Shown piece by piece: positions 23,701-36,207 of a stretch of DNA of 62,000 bases. The notes below the pieces were generated by a model. That model did no database searches and was not told the origin of the DNA. It saw only the letters and a list, made by a program, of their open reading frames with translations. The stretch's first letter is position 1. The number at the start of each line of letters is the position of its first letter. Position numbers and translations under genes: made by a program. The DNA is from Phoronis australis (taxonomy: Eukaryota > Phoronida > Phoronidae), in the NCBI GenBank assembly GCA_002633005.1, contig NMRA01000272.1:375817-437816 (forward strand), written 5' to 3'.

Positions 23701-26700
23701 TCTCCCATTTATGTCTTACTTGATGTTGCTGAAGTGCTCAATATGTGCAAAATTGTATGAAAACCAATCATTTGTAGAACAGTACAACTGACATTTTTCT
23801 GTAGGTGATTTTTGGCTGTTTGCAGTGTTTTCAGGTTCACTGTTAGTTAATAAGCCAGTCACGCTTGGACTAATGTTTCTAATAGAGCCACTGCAAACAC
23901 TCACTAATAGACCCACTGCAAACACTTACTAATCCACGCTGCTAAGTAAAAACATTACTGTTAGAGAAGTAGTGGGCTATGAATCCATGTGATTTGGAGA
24001 ATCTCACTCTTGTTTTGTACCATCTTTTTCATTGAAGCCCAGTTGTTATTCAAAAGTTCATTGCTTTGATCCGTTTCAGTTGTGGAGTGCCTCTAACTTA
24101 TCACTGATTGGTGTGATGAGAGGTCACAGGAGGGCTATTTGGTGTGTCCAGTTCTCACCTGTAGACCAGGTAGGCATCGTACTCATGTCAATAGTATTGT
24201 TATTTTTGGGGATTGGTACGCGACAACATTTATTTGTGTCACTATCTCAATGTAGGTTAAATCAGTCGCGAAGAAAGTAGTAGATTTTTTTTTAAAAGTG
24301 CCACTTGCATGCGATTTTCAACCAAGTTGTTTTACTGAATAGTCTTGCCATAGGGGTTGTGTAGGATATGAGGTGACATGATCGTTCAAAGGGGCTACTG
24401 GATTGATTGTCCAAAGGCGTGTTTTCGTAGTAGTCCCGTAGAAAACTGGGTTCCTGTTGGCAATGCAGCATAGCTTGTTGTCACGGTATTCTTTGCAATA
24501 TCATTGATGCTAGTTGTCATATTTGGCATAATTTCAGTGTTTAGCCACTGCCTCGGCAGACGGTATTATCAAGATCTGGTCACTCACAGACTTCTCATGT
24601 GTCAAGGTAAACAACGTTTGGCAGCTGTTCAAGTTCATCTAACACTGACATGTCAGACGAGCATTCTTCTCAGCATATAATGAAATAGAGAAGTAATGTA
24701 ATAAGTAATCGCTATAATATTAAAAAAAATTTAAAAGTTTTGTCCATATGTTTGAAAGGTTACAAAGAATGGAGTTAGTGGTTTTAACACATTGTATATT
24801 AAATTGGACTGTAGACCTTCACACCGTCTACTATTATGTATTAATTTTATTGTACTTTCAGACTTTTGAAGGCCATGACGCCTCTGTACTGCAGGTTCAG
24901 TTTGTGTCCAGAGGCATGCAGCTGTTATCAAGGTAAAAGAGTCATTGCATGATAAAAGTAATCAGACAAAATACGGTTTCCCCCGCCATAACTATTAAAT
25001 CTGGTAACAGCAAAAACGACTGANATAACGATTAAATCTGGTAACAGCAAAAATGACTGATAATGACTTTATGGCAGCAAAATTCTAACTACAGAATGGG
25101 TTAGCCACCTTATCAATTTCCTGTAAATAGGGTCATCCTAGATTACACAGCGGCACTCAATTCTTGCGGTGTTTACCCACAATGCTGTACACATCCGTCA
25201 GGCACAGTTGCTGCCTCGTTTTTGTGCTTTTGGAGATTCACATGACATTTGCTGTTGTCTGATTCAGGATTTTCTCAGTTGCATTACTCTATTTGTCCTT
25301 CCAATGCCAACAAAGTATTATTGCTGTTCTGTGGGTTTTAACTTCGACGTGAGAAAGTTTCATAAACGGGGATGCGTGATCTGAAATTTTTCACCTTCAC
25401 AACATCAATGAGAGACACGAAAACGTGCCTGATTTCCAAAACTAGGTCACGCACTTTCTTATCTCCTGGACAAAAGAGTGTTCTATTGCTGTGTAATTTG
25501 ACATAGCCCTATTCCCTTTCATTCTCGGTCATGAGGGAAGGCACACGGTTTCTACCCAGTCGTCATGACAGAGTTCTGGGTCATTTTGTCGTAATATTTC
25601 TTGTGTGTACTTTAGCTGTGGGGAACTGGTAGTGCTATTTTGTATTATTTCAGAACTTGAATTATCTCGTCAATTGTTCAGTGTAAAATCAAAACATACA
25701 ACCACTCTCCATTCAAACATGTGTCTCCTAATGTAACAGCCATACAAGTTGCGTTCCTGGATTGTGCCCTCGCTATGTTGGTTTAAAGATTAGAAAATTG
25801 AGTAATGCAATTATTAATAAGTGTATTGTTCAATTAAACAGTGGTTCTGATGGTCTAGTTAAGCTGTGGACAATCAAGACAAATGAATGTGTGAAGACAC
25901 TGGATGAACATGAAGACAAAGCTTGGGCACTGACTGTCAGCAGAAATGAACAGCAGTTTATCACAGGGGGCGCTGACTCAAACATTATAGTTTGGAAGGT
26001 AAGAGAGCAGTCCTATAGAGGGAGTGTTAATATGGATGATGACCAGCAATTCATTATGGGAGGTGCTGACTCCTGTATCATATTCTGGAAAGTGAAGGAA
26101 TTATCCAATAGAGCAGAGGCCGACTACTTTTTTGTTTAATGGGCCATATTTCACATATATATGACCACTGAAGCCTCATAAAAAGAAAATTTGAAGTCTA
26201 CATTGTTGAGATGTTTGTCTAATTTTCTATTGACTCACCACATGTTGGCTTGCAGGGACAAGTTTACACTGTGTGACTGCAAACTAAGGTTTTTCTTGGT
26301 AAATAATTTCCCCTAAAACCTGTAATTACTATAATTCAACAAAATTTTCTCTCGTGTGAAATCTCTTTATACAAGCAGTCAATCCTGATGTTGTAAACAC
26401 CATGTATCTATGGAAAATAACAATATAGTGTAGTTTGACTGATAAACCTCAATCACTCAATTATGTAAAACAAAAGTAATTTATTGTTATGTTGAGATTG
26501 AGCTAGATGAACTGATGGCATAAAGTGCTTGTAGAGTTTTGATAGATCTCTTGACCGTGTTTTAATTAGACGTTGCGCTTTCTTGTAATATGGGCAAACG
26601 TGTTTAGAGTGTTATTCTTACTGTACGTAACAAGTCATTAGAACTGTTTTGCATTTCAGGATGTTACTGACTCTGAGCTGCAAGAGGTTCAAGCTAAAGA

Positions 26701-29700
26701 GGAGGAGTTAATTATCAAGTAAGACAGTTTGAGGTGTTTCATTGTTATGTTTTATTGTTAGTAATGGCAGGCATTGCAACTTTGAGTTGAATATTGTTAA
26801 AGGAACCATACTCATGTTGGGTGGAGGTGCAGCGGACACGTATCAGTCATGCTGTGAAGAATTAACCTTTGACCTAGTTACTGTGTGTATGCTACCACAC
26901 AGTATTCAAAAGAATATGTGATATGTCATTGAATGAGTTTTGATTAATTAAAAGTATTCGCAGACTTCAAATGAGATGCTGTCTAATTCACCTGACGTAT
27001 TAAGTGGAATAATGTCAGTTGAAGTCAGTCACATGTAATAAATAGTGTAAGGAGAATTGATAAATCAAGACCCTATTGAAAACAATAACTCTTAATTCAG
27101 TGAAAATTCTGAGCAATAGCTACTTTCCTTTAGATTAGAAACTACTTGTGGGAGCCTGTCTGTAATAATGATATCATTCTATTAATTAACTTGTTTATGA
27201 AACATAACATTGAGTAGTAACAGTTACTTGCAGTAATGACACTACTTGCTAAATACGTAAAAACTCCTGGAGGTAGGAGAAAGGAAGTGACTAGTTTATA
27301 AAGCATTTGTAAGGAATCAGGCCATTGAACACTGACCAGTCCAGGGCCTTGCATAACTCGAAGCAAGCGATATCTCTTTGAACGAAGTAGTTGGGGCACC
27401 ACTCCATGATATTGTTGTGAAGCCTTGCAGTGCAAACTTGCTTGAATGTCAGGGACTCTAATTCAGTCAACATTGGTGTTGAAAACTAGCCCACTTCCAT
27501 GCAGAGCCTGTTTCCAAAGACTGACAAATAGTTTTAACATTTTTATTTTCTGTCATATAAAAATAGGTAAATAAAACAACAAGAATGGATCAACTGAAAT
27601 TTTTCGGATATAATAACGTCCTTTGCCTACAGAAACAGAAATAAAATAAAATCAAACACTATATGACAATTGACATTTAAGATGTGGCGTATTTTCTGTC
27701 ATCTTATGCGGTGGGGTGTGTCTAGTATTAGAAGTTCTACGGACTATGATTTACCTCTTTTCTGTATAACTATGCGTGCGCTTAACACAATTTTCAGGGA
27801 GCAAACCTTGTCCAACCTACTTCAGCAGAAGAAATATATAAAAGCTCTCGGCCTCGCCATAACTTTGGAGCAACCTTTTCGGGTTCTTAACATCATTAAA
27901 GGTGAGCCACTCCAGATATGTTGATATTTTTCTACCTGATACAGTGTGTTTTCTGTTCTGGCTGTCTTGTTTACTGATATGTTTTGAATCTTGCTGTCAC
28001 TAGGGGATGTGAGATGTCGCATTGGGGTGCTGACAACATCTACTGATGGAAAAACATTCACGGAAGCCCTAAAATGGCTTGACGATGTCCTTTATTTGTC
28101 CGTGCCTGACCCCCTTTGACACCCTAAATCTGCCTCTGGCTATTCTCATATCTGTTGTGTTGTTAGGCACCTTAAAGTTCACCAGACATGGTTTTGTTTA
28201 GATTAACACTTAATTCCAGCTGCCTCAAATTCTTTTAAAACTAAGTCCTATTTCTAGGTTTATGTTGCTACAATACACAGTGAATCGTTGCAACCAATCT
28301 GCGCACTGAACAGAGTCATCTTTTTAATTTCATAGGGAATTTTGCGTGCACACTGGGATTTTCTGTACGCACATCCTAAAATTTGACTGAGTTTCCCTTT
28401 TTATTTTAGAAGTATGAATGTGGTCTCTTTCTTTTATTCCTTATTAGTAGTAACTGTCAATGTCTATTATGCAGAGATTTCTGGCGAGAGTGACAGCAAA
28501 GACCAGCTTGCTCCGACTATTGCCAAGTTGAGGATGGATCAGATAGGTAACACTGGGGGCTTTGAAATAGCCAGTTAAAGGCATATACAGGGCTCATTAG
28601 GTCACAGTTGTACCAGTCAGTTTTGGGGTGTCTATACACAGCAGTTATTTTCATTTAAGCTCTGGCAAGAGAGTATTTGCTGCATTATCCAGCTGCCATT
28701 TTGTAGTGGATCACTTCACAGGTACTTGTTGCCTTTTTACATTTTATTTTGTAATGTATTCCCACAGCTGTTAAATTGGATATTGTAGAAAATAATGGAA
28801 TTGCATGTACTAGGCTTGTGCTTTTGCAAAATGTGAAATAAATATATTGGGGTGAACAAACTTGATTCATTGTAAAAAAAATCATTTAACTTAGGCATCC
28901 CCTAAAGATTATTAATACATGGAAAGGAGGTATTAGATTTAAAATTTTCACTGGTCTTTGCTAGGCTAATGTTTAGTTTTTGTATAGTGATAAACATTGC
29001 AAATGAATTTTGAACATTTGCAATTTCTAGCTTCTCTTCATGAAGTTTGGGAAATAGTAACTGTAACTAAAATCGTGATCTTGATGTGGAAACTTAGAAA
29101 TCTGTTGTTCTTATTTGACACTGATCTCTTCATGTGTCAGATTGTCAGTTGTGATGTTGGATTGTAAATGCAGACCCTGCCTTTACCTAGTAACACTAGC
29201 GCCCCTTTTGGTGGAGGAGAAAATTTCTCCCCTCCCCAATTACTACCTGACATTTTGCATAAATGATTCTTATCTTGAGGGGGAATTTTTTAGTCTTTAA
29301 ATGGGAATATTTGGGCTTGATGAGGCATCTCTGTTACTGTGAATCATGTTCATGTCTGTAGATGCCATACTGCGGTTTGCCGTTCAGTGGAATATGAACA
29401 GTCGCCATTGTCACGTGTCTCAGTTGGTGGTCTCCATTATCCTACAACTCTATCCCGCTGACGATTTGCTGAGTCTTCCTAATATTAAAGCCAGTTTGGA
29501 AGGACTCTTGCCATATACAGGTAAGTGGCCTTATTGTTTGGCGTAGCTACTACCGTGGGAGTTCAGGGGGTGTTGACCCCTCATCAATACATGATCTGTT
29601 GTTATTTCAGACAAGAATGTAGTACAACCCCCCAAGTGATAAAATTGTAGATCCCCTTGATACTAAGATATTTTATGATGAGGAGTGAGTTAGCCCCGGT

Positions 29701-31206
29701 TAGTGAAATTGTAGATCTGGTACTGATATTTGCACAGTTGTAGTAACCTTGGGACTGACAGCACTGTCTCATTACGTGGGTCCAATAACTTTATGCTGCT
29801 GTCCGTTTACTTTGTGATGATACATGTGGGTGGACCTACTTCATTGTCAGAAGCACCAATACAAGAAACTAGTTTAAGGTAACCTACTGCCATTGCTTTC
29901 AAGATGTCTTGTGTTGTGCTAACGAATGGCAGTGCAGAGGTTTTGAATTTTGAGGGACATACTGTTAAAAAGTAAGGTTCCAATTGTATTAAATTTTGAT
30001 TTATGTTGCCAGAGCGACACTTCCATCGCATGGGCCGTTTACTCCAGAACACATCATTCATAGACTACACGTGGCAGTGCATGAAACTGTCTGATAGGTA
30101 AGTCCATTGTGGTCATAAAGGGTGTAAGTGTAGCTCTTCAAAGTGACTACTTCACATTAACCTTGAAACATGTACATTTTGATATGTGCTACCTATTTAC
30201 TACCCCATAAACTATGTCTGGAAATTCCAAAAGAAATTCCATAATTAATGTGTTTAGGCTTAAATTTTTTTTCGCATAAAAAGATACATAATGTGGAGTG
30301 AACAGAAATTAAATATAAAAGGTGGATTTAAATGTGGCAATACTAAGAACAAAATTGGCTCAACAAAAATTGGGATAGCATTATGATGCTTGGTTTCATG
30401 TACAAATTGGATACAACCCATGTTGAACTTCCTTGTTCACTGTACTGTGCCAGTATATGATGTGTTAGTTGGGTTTTTTACACAATGCTGCCCACTTGAA
30501 AATAGTCTTATAGGGCTATCAGCAGTAAACTCACGCTCAATAATGGTTGCGACTGGTTTGCTGGTTGGTTCAGGTTGTGTTGGTTTGGGAAATTGGATAT
30601 TCTGACACTTTACCTTTTCTACATGGTTAGTAATGTGTATCAAGCCCTGATATAGCCACAGTGTGGGAAGGGATGAAATGTGCCATGTATCCCCTCTCTA
30701 TTGCATGCAATACATGATAAGATGCTTCCACCAGAGGAAGGGGGTGGGGTAACAGTGTTATCTTCTGCCAGGAGTGGACCAAACTCACAGGTACACCACT
30801 GTTCTTGTTATGAATATTTCTTGCAGTACTAGTGGTTGCAAATTCCTATGTTGTGTTCCTAATGTTTTGACTGTTTTAGTCCTGTTTTTCCAGATCGGTT
30901 GTCACTAAGGTGTCCACAGAGATGGATGCTGACCATAAACTGTCAAGTGTAAAGCTGAATGGTGATGGTAGTCCAGATAGTGAAAGACTGCCCAGTGTTG
31001 ACAATGGTCAGGGTGAGGCACAAGTTGATTCTAGTGTCGTACAGTTGGTTGTCACAGAGCAGATTGTGGGAGAAGAAAGGGATGACTGTGGGGAGAGTGG
31101 TGTAGTGAGGGAAAAAAGGAGAATATCTGAGAACAGTAAAGACTTAGGTTTGTTAACTGACAAGAGCTCAAGGAAAGGGAAACGGAGGAAGTCATCAACT
31201 AAATAA
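14785..31206 (+). CDS. TBL3: TBL3 / Utp13 homologue, WD40 protein of the SSU processome
   Basis: Twenty-one exons join in frame with GT/AG sites: 14785-14836, 15087-15182, 16886-16933, 17179-17256, 17984-18132, 19241-19411, 19862-19937, 20327-20629, 21107-21301, 21990-22096, 23271-23463, 24080-24169, 24538-24606, 24862-24932, 25842-25998, 26660-26718, 27798-27901, 28475-28546, 29362-29520, 30013-30097 and 30894-31206. They give about 880 residues; only the short first coding exon is missing. The protein is a tandem WD40 array, a charged linker (DVTDSELQEVQAKEEE) and a C-terminal Utp13 domain. Typical TBL3 stretches are HDKDINSVTVSPNDKL, GHRRAIWCVQFSPVDQ, GHDASVLQVQFVSRG and WNMNSRHCH. Known role of the family: member of the UTP-B (Pwp2) complex in the nucleolar small-subunit processome, needed for 18S rRNA maturation. 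The last exon adds a tail of about 100 residues, ending in basic KGKRRKSSTK, that is longer than in human TBL3 and may be a nucleolar signal. Confidence 0.96.
15641..16392. repeat. 41-bp minisatellite with 123-bp higher-order period
   Basis: Tandem 41-base units (core ATATGGGTACCAGTTGTTGG) fill part of TBL3 intron 2. A 115-base N gap (15806-15920) lies inside, with about 4 units before it and about 11 after. After the gap three variant types alternate in fixed order: GGGCTGTATCCCCACTT, GGGTTGTATCCTTATTT and GTGCTGTATCCCCACTT. This gives a 3 x 41 = 123-base higher-order repeat. Because 41 is not divisible by three, the open frames through it are artefacts. Confidence 0.95.
25945..26116 (+). 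repeat. Imperfect tandem duplication of a TBL3 exon end and its donor
   Basis: The end of the exon 25842-25998 plus the first 20 or so intron bases (CAGCAGTTTATC...TTTGGAAGGTAAG...TCCTATAGAG) is repeated 93 bases downstream (CAGCAATTCATT...TTCTGGAAAGTGAAG...TCCAATAGAG). The period is 31 codons, so the frame stays open to 26139. The first copy encodes EQQFITGGADSNIIVWK and the second DQQFIMGGADSCIIFWK. The second copy carries a weaker donor-like GTGAAG. Confidence 0.8.
26660..30097 (+). CDS. TBL3: TBL3 C-terminal Utp13 domain (exons 16-20 of those seen)
   Basis: These five exons of the TBL3 gene encode the helical domain that follows the WD40 array. It includes LSNLLQQKKYIKALGLAITL, the moderately conserved loop DSKDQLAPTIAKLRMDQI, FAVQWNMNSRHCHVSQLV, ASLEGLLPYTERHFHRMGRL and FIDYTWQCMKL. 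The order and wording match the human C-terminal region. In yeast Utp13 this domain contributes to assembly of the UTP-B complex. Confidence 0.93.
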
Positions 31207-31285
31207 GAAAGATTCGTGTGAAAGACAGGATAGTTGGCATTGTTGTTCTGTATCAATTTATCAATTAAACCAGAAAAGAGTGTCT

Positions 31286-31291
31286 AATAAA
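31286..31291 (+). promoter_or_regulatory. Polyadenylation signal of TBL3
   Basis: AATAAA lies 80 bases after the TBL3 stop codon in AT-rich sequence. It is the first canonical hexamer downstream and is well placed for a short 3' UTR. Confidence 0.75.
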
Positions 31292-32071
31292 GAGTTTATA
31301 AGTAAAACATTTAGGCTGTATATTTTCTATTGTTTATTTCGCCATGCAATTCCTTCATCACATTGACAATTGCTAGATAAAGGCTTTAAATTTTGTACTA
31401 GTGGCAGCCTTCGCTGCGTTACCAACAGTAGAAAGCCGACTACCATGACTACATGTACCTTTAGGGGTTCGCCTGAGAGGCCCTCGTGAGAATATTACAT
31501 AAGCACTATTTTGTTGATTCTTTTTGAAACTGCTTTTATGGCACAGTTTAAAGCTCCTTGGATAGCTGGAAATCTGTTCAACTAAAATCTTCCACATTGT
31601 GTCAGAAAATTGATCACGAGGTGGCTATCTTTCCCTCTGCTTTGGTTCCCTCCTTCAAGGCGTTATGAGTGCTTGCTCATTTCGAAAATGTATAAAGAAC
31701 TTCTAAGTTTGCACCAAACTGTTGAGGCTAAACAAAGATTATAGAGAATTTTGATTCCGAAAATTCTTTACTGTTATACATTATTGTAAAATTTAAAGAG
31801 ATAACACACTAGATAAATACTAAGCAAATACAATAGCTTGAAATTATTCAAAAGCACATAGACCAAAACTCGTGATTGTGAACAAATTTTAAAGAGGGTA
31901 CTTCAAACTTTTTCTTGCAAAAATTGGTTACCTCGGTTCAGAGTGTTGAGTGGATTCCAAAAACCTGCAGCACTATATGCTACCATGGAGACATAAAATG
32001 GCTTGCACATGTCCCACCTCTGGTGCTGATGGTCGTTCTTCAGCAGGTGTTACTGTGGACTCTTGTGCCCT

Positions 32072-32487
32072 GTTGCATGAAACGGTCCCAAACTAAGGTC
32101 CCTGAATCTTTTGCCTATTTGTTTTGTTATTTACCAACAAATGTAGTGTTTTTTCTATTGTTTTATCTTCATTGTGAGCTCATATTTGACTAATGACATT
32201 TCGTAAAATATAACTAAAAACTGATCCTTTAATTTAGTCAAAATAATTAGGAACTTGGTCCTTAAATTAGGGGCGCTGCATGAAAAGGCCAAAACTTATT
32301 TTCGATAATATTGAGAATTAAACCTACATTTCACTATCGTTTTGTATCAAAGCCAAAATTGATTTAGTAATGAGACTCAAACAAGCGTAAGATAGGACAG
32401 CCAGTAGGCCTATTTTCCCAATCGGACAAATACGCAGTAGATTTAGGGAACTTGGTTTAGTCCCTATTTCGGACTGTTTCATGCAAT
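32072..32487. mobile_element. TIR element, GTTGCATGAAAC family (copy 1)
   Basis: The left end TTGCATGAAACGGTCCCAAA is inverted at the right end, CGGACTGTTTCATGCAA. The interior contains TTTTCGATAATATTGA, TGTATCAAAG and TTAGTAAT blocks. A second copy with the same ends, blocks and order lies at 58120-58554. It is about 415 bases long and has no protein-coding capacity, so it is a non-autonomous DNA transposon. Confidence 0.75.
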
Positions 32488-34199
32488 TGAAATGAGGTAA
32501 ACCCTGTAAGAGTTAGATGCTTCGTTCAGTTGCATTGTCAGATTACTGCCAGAAGACCAGTCAGTTAAAAGAATTAGGTCATTTCTGACGAATGTGACCT
32601 TATGAATGAAGATTATACCCAGAAGTCGTTTTTCTAATGCTCTTCTTTTAAAGTGGACAAATTTTAATTTTATCTCATATTTTCACATTTCATGGACGAT
32701 GTGCACTCAGATTATTTATTGTTTACTATTTTTGCGTCAATTACATTGTATCTCGCATTTCGGAATGCTCCCCGGTTCAACGTTTGGTGGGAGTAAAACC
32801 CATACACTCTGAATCAATGACAATCCACTGCAATCCTTAAAAATGAACATGTTCCCACATAGCTGAAGAACTATCGATAGTTATGTAATTGAATTCTGGC
32901 TTAGAAAATTCGAGGTGCTTGATATCAAGGCCATGTGGGAACAGGGCCAGTATAAAGGTAGCGTAACAGGTGACTGTCATTGGCCAAGAGCATTTCTCAA
33001 GTTGATATCAAGTAAACTTTTATCGTGAAACTGGGCGAAATTGCCTTAACCGTCTGACTGGCACACGAACCACGTGACATTACATTACGGCGTTTTCCCG
33101 TTGCTCCCAACTTATGAGATTATGTAGCCCAACAACAAGTTGGGAAGATCACCCCTGTAGCCAATATCTTACACGATTGATTAACTCCTGTCTGGGATTT
33201 ATGGTTGGAAGGACGGCTCTCTATTGTTCGATAATTGCTCTAATCTCCGATCAGATCGTATCTGTGCTGCTGCTGAAAATGAAAGTTAAGTTATAACATT
33301 TGAACATAAACCAATAGCATTTCTGAATTCCATGTCAAGCGCTGATGATGTTTAGTTTTTGAATCACCAAAATTGCCCAACTACAACAGAAGTTAAGACA
33401 ATCCATTCCAGGTTTCAGTAACCCTTTGAAGCCTGGGAGATAATTGGCGTGCTTGTTGTCATACGGGACAAAAGACTGCTGGGCAGAAGGAGCCAGATGT
33501 TATCGCACGTTCAGAACCCCTCACGTCTGGAAAAGTTGCTGAGCGACAGAATGCCGTCATGTTTGTCACAGTTCGTTTTTTTAAGATGATAGTGTTACCT
33601 TTGTTATTCACATTTTACTGACAATTTATGACTGCTATGAATCCACCTTTCGTAACTTGATTTGCATCGCTTTCCATTATAAAATTCGTTTAACCCGTTC
33701 CTCACGCGGACGAGAGGTGATTTCTGCGCTTGGAAAGAACTGTCGGTTCATCGTTACCCGAGGCGGCCACACCTGGCGCATGACTCGCCGTTTCAAGCCA
33801 ACCTAAACTAGGACTTGTTCTCGAGCAACAATGGAATATCAATAGACTATTATTCCCATACGCACTTATCATTTCTAATCTGAGTAAGTAAAAATTGAGG
33901 CCAGTTTTTGTAACCTTGCGTGGTCTAAATAAAAATCGATTGATTGACGGAGACGGATAGTTTGCGTGAAGCCTGTCAAAACCAAGCGAGTGAAAATGTG
34001 AAATAATTTTATTTCCCGGTGATAATTCATCCAGAATTAAAATTGTCATTTTATATCCGTGAATTGGGGCATGTCATCAACATATTAAATGAAAACTCTG
34101 CCCATTAAGCATGTAATTAATTGCCTGAATATTGTCTAGTCCATGATGCGCACGGTAATATTGCAGCGAAGGCAGAAATACACCTGTAGAAAACAGCGC

Positions 34200-34700
34200 A
34201 ATTTTTGTCAGCATTGTGTATTTACATATATACATGTCCAACGTTTCGATATAATTCAAATCACCATCCTCAAGGAGTATATCCAACCACAAAAAACATG
34301 GTCGCAAGTAACACGATCAACTGAACCAAAAGTCTCTAGTAAAACAGTCACATGCCAAGGTCAAAGCTATCCCCAAAGCGTAAGCTCAACCGACCCCAGA
34401 TTGTCATACAGCGAAGACGTAGCATTTAGATCAAAAGTATTCAAGGCTCTCTTTAACAGCCAATCTGAATCTATTTACACCATTGCAAAGAATGGTAGGA
34501 TTAGTATAATCTATTACCTGACCTGTAACCACAGATTGAATGCAGAGGGCACTATTGTCACTTTTAGAATGTTCTTTTGCTCTTTGACCTAATCTCCTAG
34601 TTGTCATACCAACATGAAACTCACCACAGTAGCAATTAAACCTGTATACAACATTAGACCGCTGCAGTACTGACAAAGGATGTTTAAGTTTTGAGAGAAT
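34200..34700 (-). pseudogene. Penelope-like retroelement remnant (GIY-YIG endonuclease end)
   Basis: On the minus strand, 34676-34431 encodes SNVVYRFNCYCGEFHVGM, then TTRRLGQRAKEH and NRFRLAVKESL. This is the CxC-YxG-T-RRL-R-EH pattern of the GIY-YIG endonuclease that closes the ORF of Penelope-like elements; the NRFR-KES ending is also typical. In this copy the first motif Tyr reads as His (FHVGM). The usual reverse transcriptase is not readable upstream and the frame appears broken near 34690, so this is a dead 5'-truncated copy. Downstream in the same orientation, about 34220-34275, is ATATCGAAACGTTGGAC. GAAACGTTGG-type sequences are typical of Penelope terminal repeats, where hammerhead-ribozyme-like folds have been described. 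Confidence 0.72.
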
Positions 34701-36207
34701 TGAAAATCTGCAAGACGGTTTTCGTACAACGATCTATTCAATAGTGGGCAAATGAAGGCAATAGTGTCCACTATGCTAACTACCTATATTCATTTAAGGA
34801 GCAAACAAAATATTTTGGTCGGCTTATTTTAGTAGCCTGCATACACAGATTGGGCAAGGTTGTATGGACAATAACTTTTTACTATAACGACATTTTCACG
34901 TTGATTAAATTGCGAAAGAAATAATTCTAATAAAATTTGAAAGTGTTGCATACAAAAATGACTGTCCTTCAGAATAATTTTGTAAATATTCGGTGTCATA
35001 CATGCTCCAATTTAACAATTTAATAGTTCAAGGGTTTCTCCAATTGAGAGAAGCCGTGCTTGAGTGTGGTTTAACTCTTGTTCTGTAAATTGATATTAAA
35101 GAAGCCCTTGTAATTTAGCAATCTTCTCCAGTGTTCAGTTCCGTGTGATGTTTGTCTTTCGCAAGTGTGCCTAATTGACACAGTGTGGCTTCGGCCGTCG
35201 CTTCTAATTTTGCAATAAGGTTTGTCTACATTCTCATAAATTAATTAATAAAACCATCGAATAGGAAGTTTGAATTCAATTTTACCAGGGAAATTTAGTA
35301 AATTGTCAATAAGTAATGTTCCACTTTTGTTAGACTTTCTGTTTGTCTAGCGGCGATTTTTGGGATGTTTGTATTTTAAAAAGACCTCACAATGAACTGG
35401 TATCTTCAGTGTAGAATGAATGAAACCGACTAAAGAACTTAGTTTCGAGACTTTCCGCTTCCGATCATTTTATATCAAAGCTTCATAAAACTAACTTAGT
35501 CAAAACATTTGACAAATAATATTTTTTCAGCACAGCGTTTTTGTGTAAGTAAACGGGTTGACCTTAAATTAAGTACAATTTTTAATGCCTAGCACTTACT
35601 CCAACAAAATGACAACCCTGAAAGAGACTGGAATCGGACTTCACGTTTAATCAACTTAAAAGTTGATATTTAAACTCAAATAGATACAAGGTCATAATTT
35701 ACGAAATGCTTCTATTCCTATTTGTATTGGCGAAACGAATTGTATATTTTAAACTGGACCTAGAAAGGATGAGGTGTGTGGATGTAATAAATTAGAAATG
35801 TAGATCTTTTATTGCATGTATACCAACTCGATACGTTTAACATTTTTTTCGTTCGTCAGTTTTGTAAAACGTGTTATTTGAACTTGTGTTTCCTGGCTAT
35901 GAATCTATTACAATTGTTTGCTAAAACTGGTAAACAATATCTCGAACAGCATGCCAATATTTGCTGGCACATATGTTGAAAAACAGGCGCGTTTTGGAAA
36001 AGTTCCCTGCACTTTCAACTACTCTTTATTACGAAAGTTCCAATTCGTCGTTTTCCGAACTAGCGAGGCTTCAGCGCACATGCATCGAAGCAGTGGGCCG
36101 CCAGTTTCGCTGCATATTAATTAGAGGGCTAATTAACTATAGCTGAGACTAAACGTGATGACGTACACACATATTCATTATATAGCGGTGCTTTAAAGCT
36201 CCTGTTT

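Larger units (their letters stand above)
31207..36207. other. Intergenic region between TBL3 and the GRL101-like gene
   Basis: No host gene is recognised in these 5 kb. The stretch holds the 3' UTR of TBL3, a TIR element at 32072-32487, a Penelope-like remnant at 34200-34700 and AT-rich sequence with short, unrelated open frames. ATTATATAGC about 30 bases before the first ATG of the next gene could be a TATA box if translation begins at one of the later in-frame ATGs (36229 or 36241). Confidence 0.5.
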
